Of a stretch of DNA of 64,000 nucleotides, positions 1 through 8,816 are shown piece by piece. The first letter of the stretch is position 1. The number at the start of each line of letters is the position of its first letter. This stretch comes from Methanolobus sediminis (GTDB lineage: Archaea > Halobacteriota > Methanosarcinia > Methanosarcinales > Methanosarcinaceae). The translations under genes and the position numbers were made by a program. The stretch is taken from contig NZ_CP133592.1 of assembly GCF_031312595.1 (NCBI RefSeq), positions 1,550,001 to 1,614,000 of the forward strand. Reading direction: 5' to 3'. The notes beneath the pieces are model-generated. The model saw only the letters and a list, made by a program, of their open reading frames with translations. It searched no databases and was not told the origin of the DNA.

Positions 1-2
1 CA

Positions 3-596
3 GAAATGATCCGCAAAGAAATCGATATAACTCTTCTTGAACATGGGTGTGAGGCAGACAGCACCATCGTTGCAGGTGGCACGGGTTCAGCCAATCCTCA
101 CTGGGAAGGTGAGGGTCCGCTAAAGGCAGATGAACCTGTGGTCATAGATATCTTCCCACGCAGTAAGAGGGAAAAATACTATGCAGACATGACCCGCACA
201 GTTCTTCATGGAACTCCTTCTGATAAGTTAAAGGACATGTATGATGCAGTTCTTGAAGCTCAGAAAGCTGGGATTGAGATGGTAAAACCAGGTGTCAAAT
301 GCAGCGACATACACAACAAGGTATGTGATGTTTTTAAGGAAAGAGGCTATGACACAATAAGAGAAGGTTCAACTGTTGGTTTTATTCATTCAACAGGGCA
401 CGGCGTAGGTCTTGAGATCCATGAGCTTCCATATGTTGGCAACAGTGACGTGGAACTGGAAGAAGGCAATATCATCACCATTGAGCCGGGATTATACTAT
501 CCGGATGTAGGCGGCATTCGTCTTGAAGACCTGATCCTTGTGACAGCAGACGGGCATGAGAACCTGACCGAGATGGAAAAGAAATTTGTATATTAG
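3..596 (+). CDS. M24 family metallopeptidase (Xaa-Pro aminopeptidase type), 3' part
   Basis: This is the C-terminal catalytic part of a pita-bread fold (M24) peptidase that removes N-terminal residues, probably before proline. The frame is open to the window edge, so the start and any N-terminal creatinase-like domain lie outside. Visible metal-site motifs are the Asp of DIFPRSK, the Asp of YADMTRTV, the His of STGHGVGLEIHE, the Glu of TIEPGLY and the Glu of GGIRLEDL, so all five ligands appear to be kept. Methionine aminopeptidase, another M24 enzyme, follows 31 bp downstream, possibly in one operon. The precise substrate cannot be read from this part. Confidence 0.9.
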   Translation, partial: EMIRKEIDITLLEHGCEADSTIVAGGTGSANPHWEGEGPLKADEPVVIDIFPRSKREKYYADMTRTVLHGTPSDKLKDMYDAVLEAQKAGIEMVKPGVKCSDIHNKVCDVFKERGYDTIREGSTVGFIHSTGHGVGLEIHELPYVGNSDVELEEGNIITIEPGLYYPDVGGIRLEDLILVTADGHENLTEMEKKFVY

Positions 597-627
597 TGCC
601 AACTAAATTGCTATAAGGAGATTTTAC

Positions 628-1524
628 ATGGCTGACAAAGTTAAGGAGATCGAAGAGATAGTTGAAAAATATCTCAAAGCAGGAAAGATACTCTCACAGG
701 TAAGAAGTGAGGCAAAGGACAGGATCAAGGTAGGTGTCAGTTTGCTGGAGATCGCTGAGTTTGTGGAGAACCGCGCAGTAGAACTCGGTGCGGATGGATC
801 AGCTTTTCCATGTAACATTTCCCGTAACGATGAGGCAGCACACGCCACACCATTTGCAGGTGAGGAAACTGTCTTTGGTGAAGATGTCATAAAACTTGAC
901 CTCGGTGTCCATGTTGACGGTTACATTGCAGACTCTGCAATCACAATTGACCTTTCTGGAAAGTATACCGAACTTGTAAACGCTTCTAAAGACGCACTTG
1001 ATGCTGCAATAGATACTGTTAAAAATGGTGTGAGCACAGCAGATATCGCTGCAGCTATTGAGGATGCAATTCTTGCACATGACCTGAAACCTGTAGGTAA
1101 CCTTACAGGGCACGGGCTTGCGCAGTATCTCCCACATGCTCCTCCTAGTGTACCCAACAAAAGAGTTACCAGTGGAGTTGTGCTTCGTACAGGTGACATA
1201 ATTGCCATAGAGCCTTTCGCAACAGATGGTGCAGGGAAGGTAGTGGACGGATCACTAACTGAGATCTTCCAGGTAGTGAATAAAAAACCAGTACGTTTAC
1301 CAGCCGCAAGAGCTCTTCTTAAGGAACTCGCTCCATACAGGACCCTTCCATTTGCAAAAAGATGGTTGAAGACCCCGCAACTTGACTTTGCTCTCATACA
1401 GCTTGAAAGATCAGGAATCGTTCATTCATATCCTGTACTTAAAGAAGTTGCAGGTGGAATGGTTTCACAGGCAGAGCATACAGTTATAGTAACAGAAGAC
1501 GGATGTCAGGTTACAACTAAATAA
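628..1524 (+). CDS. map: Methionine aminopeptidase, type II
   Basis: This enzyme removes the initiator methionine from nascent cytosolic proteins. The 298 residues match archaeal MetAP2 length. The M24 metal ligands are all visible: Asp in KLDLGVHVDG, Asp in YIADSA, His in LTGHGLAQYLPHAPP, Glu in AIEPFA and the terminal Glu in QAEHTVIV. The start is fixed by a Shine-Dalgarno sequence (aaggag, 615-620) seven bases before the ATG. It lies 31 bp behind another M24 peptidase and 20 bp before a secreted protein gene. The type II assignment rests on the long segment inserted between the His and Glu motifs and on archaeal origin. Confidence 0.95.
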   Translation: MADKVKEIEEIVEKYLKAGKILSQVRSEAKDRIKVGVSLLEIAEFVENRAVELGADGSAFPCNISRNDEAAHATPFAGEETVFGEDVIKLDLGVHVDGYIADSAITIDLSGKYTELVNASKDALDAAIDTVKNGVSTADIAAAIEDAILAHDLKPVGNLTGHGLAQYLPHAPPSVPNKRVTSGVVLRTGDIIAIEPFATDGAGKVVDGSLTEIFQVVNKKPVRLPAARALLKELAPYRTLPFAKRWLKTPQLDFALIQLERSGIVHSYPVLKEVAGGMVSQAEHTVIVTEDGCQVTTK

Positions 1525-1544
1525 CGTATCAGGAAGAGATCTGA

Positions 1545-2348
1545 TTGAGAATCGGGAGTTTCTTATCTTTAATCTTTCTTTTTTTTTCATTGTTAGTCAT
1601 CCCTGCAAGTGCAACCTACGAATGGGATAACAGCATAAATATACAGAAAGACAGTATGACCTGGGGGTACACGGAGAAATACTCAGGTGACAGGTCTATT
1701 ATTTTCAAAAAATACGTTGACATGGAATTCGGGGACGATGACGGTTTTGTAAGTGCATGGGAACTGCTGAAAGCTGATGTGGCCATGAGCAAATCCTTTA
1801 AGCAGGCCATTGAGAAAAATATGGACGTGAAAATTGACAATTCTTCAAAGAATGTCATTTTACTTGACGTTGAAACAGACATATCACCAGAACTTCTTGG
1901 CCTTACAGGCGAGGAGCGTGATATTGTCAACAAATATGAGGTCTATTATGATTTCAGGGTTCCACTCGATGAGTCTGGTTCTGTGCTCTGGTTCCAGGGT
2001 GAGCCGGAAACCGATGTTACAATAAGCTTGCCAGAAAAGATGAAGCTTTTATCAGTTGATGGTGTTGATAACGAATCTGTAAATGAATCATCAAAAGAAA
2101 CTATTATTCAAGGAAAGTTTGGCTTCACAGGTGAAGTGGCTATTGAGTATTCCATTGTAGAGGAAAAACCTGCAGTCGAAAAAGGAAATGATGCTGAAAA
2201 TGTAATCGCCGATACAACAAATGCTTCTTCCGAAGAATCAAAGAAGACACGTATTGAGGATTTCTTTGAGAGGTTGTTTTCCACTGATTCAGATGAAATA
2301 CTTAAAAAATTGAAATTGGATGGCACCAATTATCCTGATACATACTAA
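1545..2348 (+). CDS. Secreted protein of unknown function
   Basis: I do not recognise the family. The 267-residue product begins with a clear signal peptide (hydrophobic LSLIFLFFSLLVIPASA) and continues as an acidic, beta-rich-looking domain to about residue 200, followed by an acidic, low-complexity tail. There is no C-terminal membrane anchor, so it is probably released or loosely bound outside the membrane. The start is TTG at 1545 with aggaag at 1531 as ribosome-binding site. The EF-hand-like stretch FGDDDGFVSAWELL (around residues 65-80) could bind calcium, but this is inference from residue spacing. It sits directly behind map and just before a DUF1805 gene whose start lies 19 bp after its stop. 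Confidence 0.75.
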   Translation: MRIGSFLSLIFLFFSLLVIPASATYEWDNSINIQKDSMTWGYTEKYSGDRSIIFKKYVDMEFGDDDGFVSAWELLKADVAMSKSFKQAIEKNMDVKIDNSSKNVILLDVETDISPELLGLTGEERDIVNKYEVYYDFRVPLDESGSVLWFQGEPETDVTISLPEKMKLLSVDGVDNESVNESSKETIIQGKFGFTGEVAIEYSIVEEKPAVEKGNDAENVIADTTNASSEESKKTRIEDFFERLFSTDSDEILKKLKLDGTNYPDTY

Positions 2349-2367
2349 AAAAGACCATGGTGAAATT

Positions 2368-2655
2368 ATGCTGATAGAAAATATCGAACTTGAGAACGGG
2401 ACGGCAATGGGTTTGAATTTTGCGATGCAGAATGCTTCATTACTCGTAATTCGTGCTGACAGGGGTTTTGTGATGTGCGGTTATCTTGACATGGAAACTG
2501 CATCTGCTCTTGGGGACGTAGCTGTAAAGGTCAAGGGTGTGAACAGCTTTGAAGATGTGCTTGCAGCACCTGTTGTCGAGGCAACCCCGAAAGCCATCAA
2601 CCTTGGAATTAAAGTAGGTATGACCGGAAAAGAAGCATTAGAACTGATGTTCTGA
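2368..2655 (+). CDS. DUF1805 family protein (YunC-like)
   Basis: This small 95-residue protein belongs to the DUF1805/YunC family of unknown biochemical role, found in many methanogens. The core shows the typical pattern LVIRADRGFVMCGYLD followed by a Val-rich helix region and the C-terminal GMTGKEALELM. I chose the ATG at 2368 because the ggtga at 2358-2362 is a proper ribosome-binding site, and because family members begin near MLIENIELENG; an upstream ATG at 2320 would overlap the previous gene. The 94-bp gap behind it contains the promoter of the next gene. Confidence 0.8.
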   Translation: MLIENIELENGTAMGLNFAMQNASLLVIRADRGFVMCGYLDMETASALGDVAVKVKGVNSFEDVLAAPVVEATPKAINLGIKVGMTGKEALELMF

Positions 2656-2714
2656 TATTTCCTTTTGTACTAACTTCCAATTAGTTTTTGTTTTTTAAAT
2701 CTTCACTGAAACGC

Positions 2715-2724
2715 TTTAAATACT
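2715..2724 (+). promoter_or_regulatory. TATA box of the tRNA methyltransferase gene
   Basis: The sequence tttaaatact lies about 30 bp before the ATG at 2750. There is no Shine-Dalgarno sequence in between, so the transcript is predicted to be leaderless or nearly so. Confidence 0.5.
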
Positions 2725-2749
2725 ACTTCTATTCTCTATTGCAGTTATT

Positions 2750-3781
2750 ATGCTGTATGCTTTTGAGTTATCCGGTGAACACGCTGTCCTGCCAGTAAAA
2801 GAGGTCTATGCCTGTCTTTCAATGGAAGGACTGACATACAGGGAACATGCATTCTACGACCAGTGCCTGATAGTTGATATTGAAGGCGAGGATGTGGACG
2901 CAAAGCTTCGTTTTATTGCAGGCAGATTGGCGATGTCCCATTACATTCTGAAAGTAGTAGGGATATTTGAAGTTGAAGCCGAGCAGATAATAGAAATGTG
3001 TGACAATTCCGATCTTTCAGGACACCTTTTAGAAGGCCAGACCTATGTTGTTCGTGCAAAGAGGGCCAAGCACCATGGTGATGTCAAAAGGGAGTTCATA
3101 GAAGGAAGACTTGGTGGCAGCATATATCGTAAAGGTTTCAGGGCCAACATGAAAGAACCTGATGTGACTTTCCGTCTAATAATGACCAACAAGGCAGTTC
3201 TGGGTTCGGTAGTGGCAATTGTTGACAGGGGCGACTATGAACACCGTGCGCCACATAAAAAACCATTTTTCTACCCGGGTGTGCTCATGCCAAGAGTTGC
3301 AAGGGCATTGGTGAACATATCCCAAATACGTTCAGGTGAAGTACTTTTGGACCCTTTTAGCGGAACTGCAGGTGTCCTGGTTGAAGCAGGTCTCATCGGT
3401 GCACATGTTATTGGTATTGAAGTTCGCCGCAAGATATCCCACGGTGCAAAGATGAACTTAGATGAATATGATGCTGATTATTCATTACTGGTAGGTGATG
3501 CATGTCGTGTTTCACTTAAAGATTCATCAGTAGATGCAATCGTAACTGACCCTCCTTATGGCAGGTCTGCAGCTATCAGGGCTGAATCTCTTCATCACCT
3601 GTATACTGATTCATTTGCAGAAATGTATCGTATACTTAAAACCGGAAAACTTGCAGTTGTAGTTTCCGAGATGAAAGTCGTCGAGTTTGCAGAAAAAGCT
3701 GGCTTTACAGTTGTAGATGTGTTCACACAAAAAGTACACAAGAGTCTTACAAGGACTTTTACTGTCATCCGCAAGGACTAA
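2750..3781 (+). CDS. tRNA (guanine(10)-N2)-dimethyltransferase, Trm11/Trm-G10 type
   Basis: The protein methylates N2 of G10 in archaeal tRNAs. The 343 residues divide into a THUMP-containing N-terminal half for tRNA binding and a C-terminal Rossmann methyltransferase. In the latter, DPFSGTAGVLVEA forms the SAM-binding loop (about residue 201), VIGIEV is motif II, and VTDPPYGRS (about 265) is the N6/N2-amino methyltransferase active-site motif. The N-terminal LYAFELSGEH is typical for the archaeal Trm-G10 group. It has its own TATA box and appears to be a single-gene transcript. Confidence 0.9.
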   Translation: MLYAFELSGEHAVLPVKEVYACLSMEGLTYREHAFYDQCLIVDIEGEDVDAKLRFIAGRLAMSHYILKVVGIFEVEAEQIIEMCDNSDLSGHLLEGQTYVVRAKRAKHHGDVKREFIEGRLGGSIYRKGFRANMKEPDVTFRLIMTNKAVLGSVVAIVDRGDYEHRAPHKKPFFYPGVLMPRVARALVNISQIRSGEVLLDPFSGTAGVLVEAGLIGAHVIGIEVRRKISHGAKMNLDEYDADYSLLVGDACRVSLKDSSVDAIVTDPPYGRSAAIRAESLHHLYTDSFAEMYRILKTGKLAVVVSEMKVVEFAEKAGFTVVDVFTQKVHKSLTRTFTVIRKD

Positions 3782-3800
3782 CAAAGCCCTACTGACAATT

Positions 3801-4361
3801 TTAACATTTTTGCTGTATCAGAGTCCAGTAGGCTGCAAGCCTTGTCTCTGATTCCTTATAATCTGGATAACGCTTTTTCACATGATCCCAGAATTTAGGA
3901 CTATGGTTCAGTTCGATGAGATGAACCATCTCATGATGGACAATATACTCTACCATCTCATCCGGCAGGTATTGCAAAAAAGTGTTGAAATTGAGGTTGC
4001 CTTTTGAGCTGCAGCTTCCCCATTTAGTTCTCATCTTCCTGAACCTTACATTTTCAGGTTTGACTTCAAGTTCTTTTCCGATAATTATCACACATTTATT
4101 GACGAGGCTTTTCAGTTCATCCACTGACCTGCCGCTTACAAGTTCAATGTTCTGTGATACTTCCTGGATTTTCTGCACTTTGGAATAGTGGTTATATATC
4201 CATCTCCGGTGCTTACGGATTATTATTTCATGTTCCATGAACGATTTTGGAACAATGAGATATAGTTCTCCTCCGCGAAACTCCAGCCTTGGATTCTTCA
4301 CATCCCTGCGGATGAGCTCATACTCTATAACTATGTTCAGGATGCTTGCAGTACAACGCAT
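3801..4361 (-). CDS. YgjP-like (DUF45) zinc metallopeptidase
   Basis: This 186-residue protein belongs to the YgjP/DUF45 family of small zincin-like proteases. The zinc motif is VHHEMVHLIELNHSPKFW: HEMVH supplies two His ligands and the catalytic Glu, and the downstream His in the NHSPKFW segment is part of the same signature. Upstream KMRTKWGSCSSKGNLNFN is the other family hallmark. It follows truA on the minus strand with a 24-bp gap. The start at 4361 has no clear ribosome-binding site, so a slightly later start is possible. The substrate is unknown. Confidence 0.85.
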   Translation of the reverse strand: MRCTASILNIVIEYELIRRDVKNPRLEFRGGELYLIVPKSFMEHEIIIRKHRRWIYNHYSKVQKIQEVSQNIELVSGRSVDELKSLVNKCVIIIGKELEVKPENVRFRKMRTKWGSCSSKGNLNFNTFLQYLPDEMVEYIVHHEMVHLIELNHSPKFWDHVKKRYPDYKESETRLAAYWTLIQQKC

Positions 4362-4385
4362 TTTCTTAAAAAAGGTAAAAAGGGG

Positions 4386-5195
4386 TTATTCGTTTGGAAC
4401 TAGATGGTCCATTACTTCAGCCATGACCCTGTGTCGCACCAGATAATCGTGTACATTATCTGTGGCTCTCCTGATGGCATAAGCATCCTCGCACCAGTCA
4501 ATAGGTTCCAGGTATTCCACTTCCATGAGTGTCAGGCCGTATGCAGGTGATGACTCCAATCCTTCTTCATATGATTCCGGATCTAGCATCTGCATTAGCC
4601 ATTCTTCATCCCTCACTCCACTTCCAACCATTGTAAGGGCGGTGACTATTTTCCTGACCATGTTCCAGAGGAAACTGTTTGCCTGGATATCTATTTTGGT
4701 TAAGGTTCCACTGACACGGACATCTATCTTTTCCACATTGCGGACGGTGCTTTTGTCTCCTTCCTTTGTGCAGAAATTGGCGAAATCATGTTCTCCAACA
4801 AGCAGTTTTGAAGCAGCCCTGATCTTTGCTATATCATATTGCTCACCGCTCATTATGTATCTGTATTTGCGGCTGATGGCCCATCTTCTGGGGTCAAAAT
4901 CGTCAGGAACTTCAGCATGTGCCCATGCCCATATGGAATTTGGTAATTTGGAATTAATGACCCTTGGAATTGCAAGATTGGGTTTGTCGGTATCAAAAGC
5001 AACAACCTGTTCTCTTGCATGTACTCCTGCATCCGTTCTTCCAGAACTTGAAAAACGTGCGCTTTTAGGATCTTCGATAATCTCAAGCTGTGTGAGTGCA
5101 TTGAACAGCTCGCCTTCTATCGTAGCTACATCCGGCTGGACCTGTGATCCATGATAGCCAGTGCCTACATATGCTATTTTCAGAGCAACTCTCAT
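4386..5195 (-). CDS. truA: tRNA pseudouridine synthase A
   Basis: TruA converts uridines 38-40 in the tRNA anticodon arm to pseudouridine. The catalytic Asp is in SSSGRTDAGVHAREQV, and the later QANSFLWNMVRKIV segment is also family-typical. I placed the start at the ATG at 5195 (MRVALKIAYVG) because gagtga sits at a proper distance before it; a GTG at 5204 would add three residues. The gene follows a membrane-anchored regulator gene by 16 bp and precedes the YgjP-like protease, all minus strand, so the three may be cotranscribed. Confidence 0.93.
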   Translation of the reverse strand: MRVALKIAYVGTGYHGSQVQPDVATIEGELFNALTQLEIIEDPKSARFSSSGRTDAGVHAREQVVAFDTDKPNLAIPRVINSKLPNSIWAWAHAEVPDDFDPRRWAISRKYRYIMSGEQYDIAKIRAASKLLVGEHDFANFCTKEGDKSTVRNVEKIDVRVSGTLTKIDIQANSFLWNMVRKIVTALTMVGSGVRDEEWLMQMLDPESYEEGLESSPAYGLTLMEVEYLEPIDWCEDAYAIRRATDNVHDYLVRHRVMAEVMDHLVPNE

Positions 5196-5211
5196 ACAAT
5201 TCACTCTGGCT

Positions 5212-6138
5212 TCATATGTTCTTTTTTCTATAATACATTTCTCTTACAAATAGAATGGTAATCACAAAAATACATCCAAAGAAGAACCATACACTCACAT
5301 GGGACAGCAAACCGTGCATAAATGTATCACTAACAGCTCCTCCTGCAGCAGTAACGTTGTCTGTTACTGTATTTGACATTGGTGCAACCTGTGTCTGGTT
5401 TACTGCCAGTGCACTTTCTCTCATCATGTCAGCACCTGCATCGGTTCCGTTAGGTGCCGCAGAGGCAAACATTTCAGGTTGCACTCCGTCTGATGGTATT
5501 GAGGTCATATCTGCAGATTCAGTTGGAATATCAGCAGATTCTGTAAGAGTATCAACAGGCATCTCTTCGGTGGTGGTCTGCGCATAGAGCACAGTGTCAG
5601 ATGCATTTGTGTCCGGGATATCTTCGTATCCTGCAAAATCATCTGCTTCAAACTCCGGCATTGCCTTGGTCATTACTTCAGAGTCCTGTGCCATCTGTGG
5701 TGCAGAGGAAAACATGGAGTATCTGCTGAGGGCTTCAAGTCCCGTGGCGGCAAAAACAGCTCCTGCAATGAGTCCTAGATACTTTTTGAGCATACTGATG
5801 ATGGATGACCTGTCATTTTTCATGCTTCCCGGGGCAACAACTATCAGTTTATGGACAGGTTCGTATATCTTTACCTCCCTGCCCTTGCGGCTCCATTTTG
5901 TTTCCTTGACCTTTATGAGGTCAGCCTCGACGAGTCCGTCAAGATTATATTTCACAGTCGTCAGCGGCAGGTCAAGTTTTTCAGCAACATCACTGGCTGA
6001 CATTGGTCTATCCGCAAGTATCTCCAGCATTTTCATTGCTTTTTCATTTGACAGCAATTGTGTGATCTTTTTAGAATCCTCACTTAGAGGAAGAATAAGC
6101 ACTTTTTCGGAGCTTGTACTTTCTTCGTTCTCTCCCAT
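5212..6138 (-). CDS. Membrane-anchored winged-helix transcriptional regulator
   Basis: The 308-residue protein has an N-terminal winged helix (residues about 25-95; recognition helix region MSASDVAEKLDLPLTTVKYN) of the ArsR/MarR-like type. A basic wing RKGREVKIYEP, a short hydrophobic segment (YLGLIAGAVFAATGLEAL), a roughly 130-residue acidic low-complexity linker rich in Thr, Asp and Met, and a C-terminal membrane helix (VWFFFGCIFVITILFV) ending in RKK follow. The DNA-binding domain is thus tethered to the membrane. Signal and targets are unknown. It is divergent from purP, and the 140-bp gap holds an inverted repeat that it might bind. Confidence 0.8.
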   Translation of the reverse strand: MGENEESTSSEKVLILPLSEDSKKITQLLSNEKAMKMLEILADRPMSASDVAEKLDLPLTTVKYNLDGLVEADLIKVKETKWSRKGREVKIYEPVHKLIVVAPGSMKNDRSSIISMLKKYLGLIAGAVFAATGLEALSRYSMFSSAPQMAQDSEVMTKAMPEFEADDFAGYEDIPDTNASDTVLYAQTTTEEMPVDTLTESADIPTESADMTSIPSDGVQPEMFASAAPNGTDAGADMMRESALAVNQTQVAPMSNTVTDNVTAAGGAVSDTFMHGLLSHVSVWFFFGCIFVITILFVREMYYRKKNI

Positions 6139-6196
6139 AAATTCCAGTATATGAATGTTGACTTATATTATTTCCTTTAAGTTCAATTCCGTTTGA

Positions 6197-6221
6197 AGTT
6201 ATACCTTTTTAAAGTGTAACT
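6197..6221. promoter_or_regulatory. Inverted repeat around the purP TATA region
   Basis: agttatac (6197-6204) and gtgtaact (6214-6221) form arms with one mismatch. They enclose ctttttaaa, a TATA-like stretch about 70 bp before purP. Position between divergent purP and a regulator gene suggests an operator; this is inference. Confidence 0.35.
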
Positions 6222-6278
6222 CGTAAAGTTAAAGAATAGCAAGAACAATATGGGGTAAATTCTAGGGGCTATTACACT

Positions 6279-7346
6279 ATGATTACAAAAGAAGAAATAA
6301 TGGGAATTGTTGAGAATTATGACCTGGACAATCTGAGCATTGCCACTGTTTGTTCTCATTCCAGTCTTCAGATCTTCTATGGTGCAAGACAGGAAGGTTT
6401 CAGGACCATAGGCATCTGTGTAAAGGAGCCACCAAGATTTTACGATGCTTTTCCTCTTGCAAAACCGGATGAGTTCATTGTAGTTGACAGCTACAAGGAG
6501 ATTCCGAATATCGTTGATGAGCTTCGCGCGAAAAATGCTATTATAATCCCACATGGTTCATTTGTAGAGTATATGGGTGGCAAGGCTTTTGCCGAACTCG
6601 GAGTCCCTACTTTTGGAAACAGGGCAGTTCTTGAATGGGAATCAGACAGGGAAATGGAACGTGAATGGCTTGAAGGCGCTGGTATTGAAATGCCAAGGCT
6701 TGTCAAACCACAGGAAATCGATGGCCCTGTAATGGTCAAGTATCATGGTGCAAAAGGCGGACGTGGTTTCTTTATCGCCAAGAACTATGAAGAATTCCAG
6801 GAACATATCGATCCGAATGAAAAGTTCACAATTCAGGAATTCATTGTAGGAACCAGATATTATCTTCATTTCTTCTATTCACCACTCAGGGAAGAAGGCT
6901 ACAAGCTCAGTACAGGTATCCTTGAAATGCTTAGTATGGACCGCAGGGTCGAGTCCAATGCAGATGAGATTTTCAGGCTTGGTTCTCCAAAAGAGCTTGA
7001 AGAGGCTGAAATTCTTCCTACTTATGTTGTTACTGGAAATGTTCCGCTTGTTGCCAGGGAATCACTTCTTCCTAAAATATTCAATCTGGGAGAAAGGGTT
7101 GTTGAGCAGTCACTTGAACTGTTCGGTGGTATGATCGGTCCTTTCTGTCTGGAAACCGTTGTCACGGACAAACTTGAGATCAAGGTCTTTGAGATATCCG
7201 CACGTATAGTTGCCGGTACAAACATCTACCTGTCAGGTTCCCCTTACTCCGATCTTATTGAACCTGACCTGTCAACAGGTAAGAGAATTGCCCAGGAAAT
7301 AAAAGTTGCAACTTCCATGGGGCAACTTGACAAAATTTTATCATAA
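6279..7346 (+). CDS. purP: 5-formaminoimidazole-4-carboxamide ribonucleotide synthetase PurP
   Basis: PurP is the archaeal ATP- and formate-dependent enzyme that turns AICAR into FAICAR in purine synthesis, replacing the formyltransferase activity of bacterial PurH. The 355-residue length and N-terminus (IATVCSHSSLQIFYGARQEG) are typical. The ATP-grasp core is seen in VMVKYHGAKGGRGFFIA, in the QEFIVGTRYYLHFF segment, and in the C-terminal EISARIVAGTN. The start ATG has aggggc about ten bases upstream. An FAD dehydrogenase gene follows about 60 bp downstream on the same strand. Confidence 0.95.
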   Translation: MITKEEIMGIVENYDLDNLSIATVCSHSSLQIFYGARQEGFRTIGICVKEPPRFYDAFPLAKPDEFIVVDSYKEIPNIVDELRAKNAIIIPHGSFVEYMGGKAFAELGVPTFGNRAVLEWESDREMEREWLEGAGIEMPRLVKPQEIDGPVMVKYHGAKGGRGFFIAKNYEEFQEHIDPNEKFTIQEFIVGTRYYLHFFYSPLREEGYKLSTGILEMLSMDRRVESNADEIFRLGSPKELEEAEILPTYVVTGNVPLVARESLLPKIFNLGERVVEQSLELFGGMIGPFCLETVVTDKLEIKVFEISARIVAGTNIYLSGSPYSDLIEPDLSTGKRIAQEIKVATSMGQLDKILS

Positions 7347-7409
7347 TACTTTTATCTTTTCAACGACAATCATTCTGTGGTTCTTTTGTTGGGGCCATGG
7401 GGTGATACT

Positions 7410-8801
7410 ATTTCTGACGCAAGCTATGATTATGACGTAATTATCGTAGGCGCAGGTCCTGCCGGATTGTTTGCAGCCTATGAGCTCGCCGGAAAAGGGC
7501 TGGAGGTTCTTGTAGTAGATGCCGGCAAGGATATCAATGAAAGGCATTGCAGCGTGTCATCAATTTCATCATGTGGTCATTGCACTCCATGCTCAATTCT
7601 ATGCGGTGTGGGAGGTGCAGGAGCTTACTCGGACGGGACTCTTAATCTCAGGCCGGATGTAGGTGGAAATCTTGCAGAACAGACAGGTGATGCAGGGTCT
7701 GCATGGGATCTTGTGGATTATGTAGATAATATCTACCTTAAATATGGAGCACCTGCCAAAGCATATTCGGCAACAGGGGAAGATGCTGAAATGCTGAAGC
7801 GCAGAGCAGCCTCAGTTGGTGCCAGGTTCATAGATATCAAGCAACGTCATATTGGCTCTGATAATTCCGTTGTGCTTATTGAACACATGAAGAATGATCT
7901 GATGTCAAAAGGTATTTCCTTTCTGCTGGAATCCAGAGTAAAAGACATAATTGTTGATAATGGCAGATGTAAAGGAGTGGTTCTGGAACAAAGGCGGATA
8001 AGTTCAAAATACACATTGCTTGCACCTGGAAGAGTTGGATACGAGTGGGTGAACGATCTTGTGGAACACCATTCAATTAAATTCTCTTATAGTGGGGTTG
8101 ATATTGGTGTCCGTGTTGAAGTTCCCTCAATAATCATGGATCCTGTAACAAAGATAAATCATGATCCGAAATTCCATATCTATACCAAAGGTCACGATGA
8201 TTTTGTCAGGACATTCTGCACCAATGAACATGGATTTGTGGTGAAGGAAGAGTACGAGGGCTTCGTTGCCACTAACGGTCATTCAATGCATAGTAAAGAA
8301 TCAGAGAATACCAATTTCGCTTTTCTGGTTCATGTGGAACTGACAAGGCCAATGGAAAACACCATTAAATATGCAAGGTCAGTGGCTAAGCTTGCAACAA
8401 CAATAGGTGGTGGGAAGCCTGTCCTTCAAAGACTTGGTGACCTTAAAAGGGGCAGGAGGTCAACATCAGAAAGTATCAGCAGAAATGCTGTCAGGAATAC
8501 TCTTACAGACATCACTCCCGGTGATATCTCCATGGCTTTGCCTCACAGGATAGTTATGGATATCATGGAAGGCCTTGAAGTTCTTAATGAGATAATTCCC
8601 GGTGTCAATTCAGATTGCACTCTTCTCTATGCTCCGGAAGTAAAATTCTATTCCCTGAAGGTCGATGTGGACAAGACCATGCAGACAAATATTGAAAATC
8701 TGTTCGTTGCAGGCGACGGTGCAGGCCTGTCACGTGATCTTATTAACTCTTCAGCCACAGGAATTCTGGCGGCGAGGGGTATACTCACTCACGCAGGATA
8801 A
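7410..8801 (+). CDS. FAD-dependent dehydrogenase (COG2509-like)
   Basis: This is a cytosolic flavoprotein. It shows a classical dinucleotide-binding N-terminus (YDVIIVGAGPAGLFAAYELA), a Cys-rich segment SSCGHCTPCSILCGVGGAGA (about residue 50) that may hold a redox cluster or disulfide, and a C-terminal FAD-contact motif NLFVAGDGAGLSRDLINSSA. The substrate is unknown. The start is debatable: GTG 7377 and TTG 7389 are possible, but a strong ggggtgat (7400-7406 region) lies inside that extension. It is positioned for an ATT start at 7410, which puts the Rossmann strand at the usual distance from the N-terminus. About 463 residues with this start. Confidence 0.8.
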   Translation: MSDASYDYDVIIVGAGPAGLFAAYELAGKGLEVLVVDAGKDINERHCSVSSISSCGHCTPCSILCGVGGAGAYSDGTLNLRPDVGGNLAEQTGDAGSAWDLVDYVDNIYLKYGAPAKAYSATGEDAEMLKRRAASVGARFIDIKQRHIGSDNSVVLIEHMKNDLMSKGISFLLESRVKDIIVDNGRCKGVVLEQRRISSKYTLLAPGRVGYEWVNDLVEHHSIKFSYSGVDIGVRVEVPSIIMDPVTKINHDPKFHIYTKGHDDFVRTFCTNEHGFVVKEEYEGFVATNGHSMHSKESENTNFAFLVHVELTRPMENTIKYARSVAKLATTIGGGKPVLQRLGDLKRGRRSTSESISRNAVRNTLTDITPGDISMALPHRIVMDIMEGLEVLNEIIPGVNSDCTLLYAPEVKFYSLKVDVDKTMQTNIENLFVAGDGAGLSRDLINSSATGILAARGILTHAG

Positions 8802-8816
8802 AATTTGTGAAAAGAA

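Noticed and set aside
921-1397. Long minus-strand frame of 158 codons inside map
   Set aside because: It is antisense to a certain methionine aminopeptidase gene with all motifs, has no ribosome-binding site and reads as Ser/Ala/Pro-rich shadow sequence.
4525-5154. Plus-strand frame of 209 codons over truA
   Set aside because: TruA on the minus strand has the catalytic motif and full length; the plus frame is low complexity (Ser/Leu-rich) without known pattern.
5594-6154. Plus-strand frame of 186 codons over the winged-helix regulator
   Set aside because: Shadow of the real minus-strand gene; no ribosome-binding site and Ser/Phe-rich noise.
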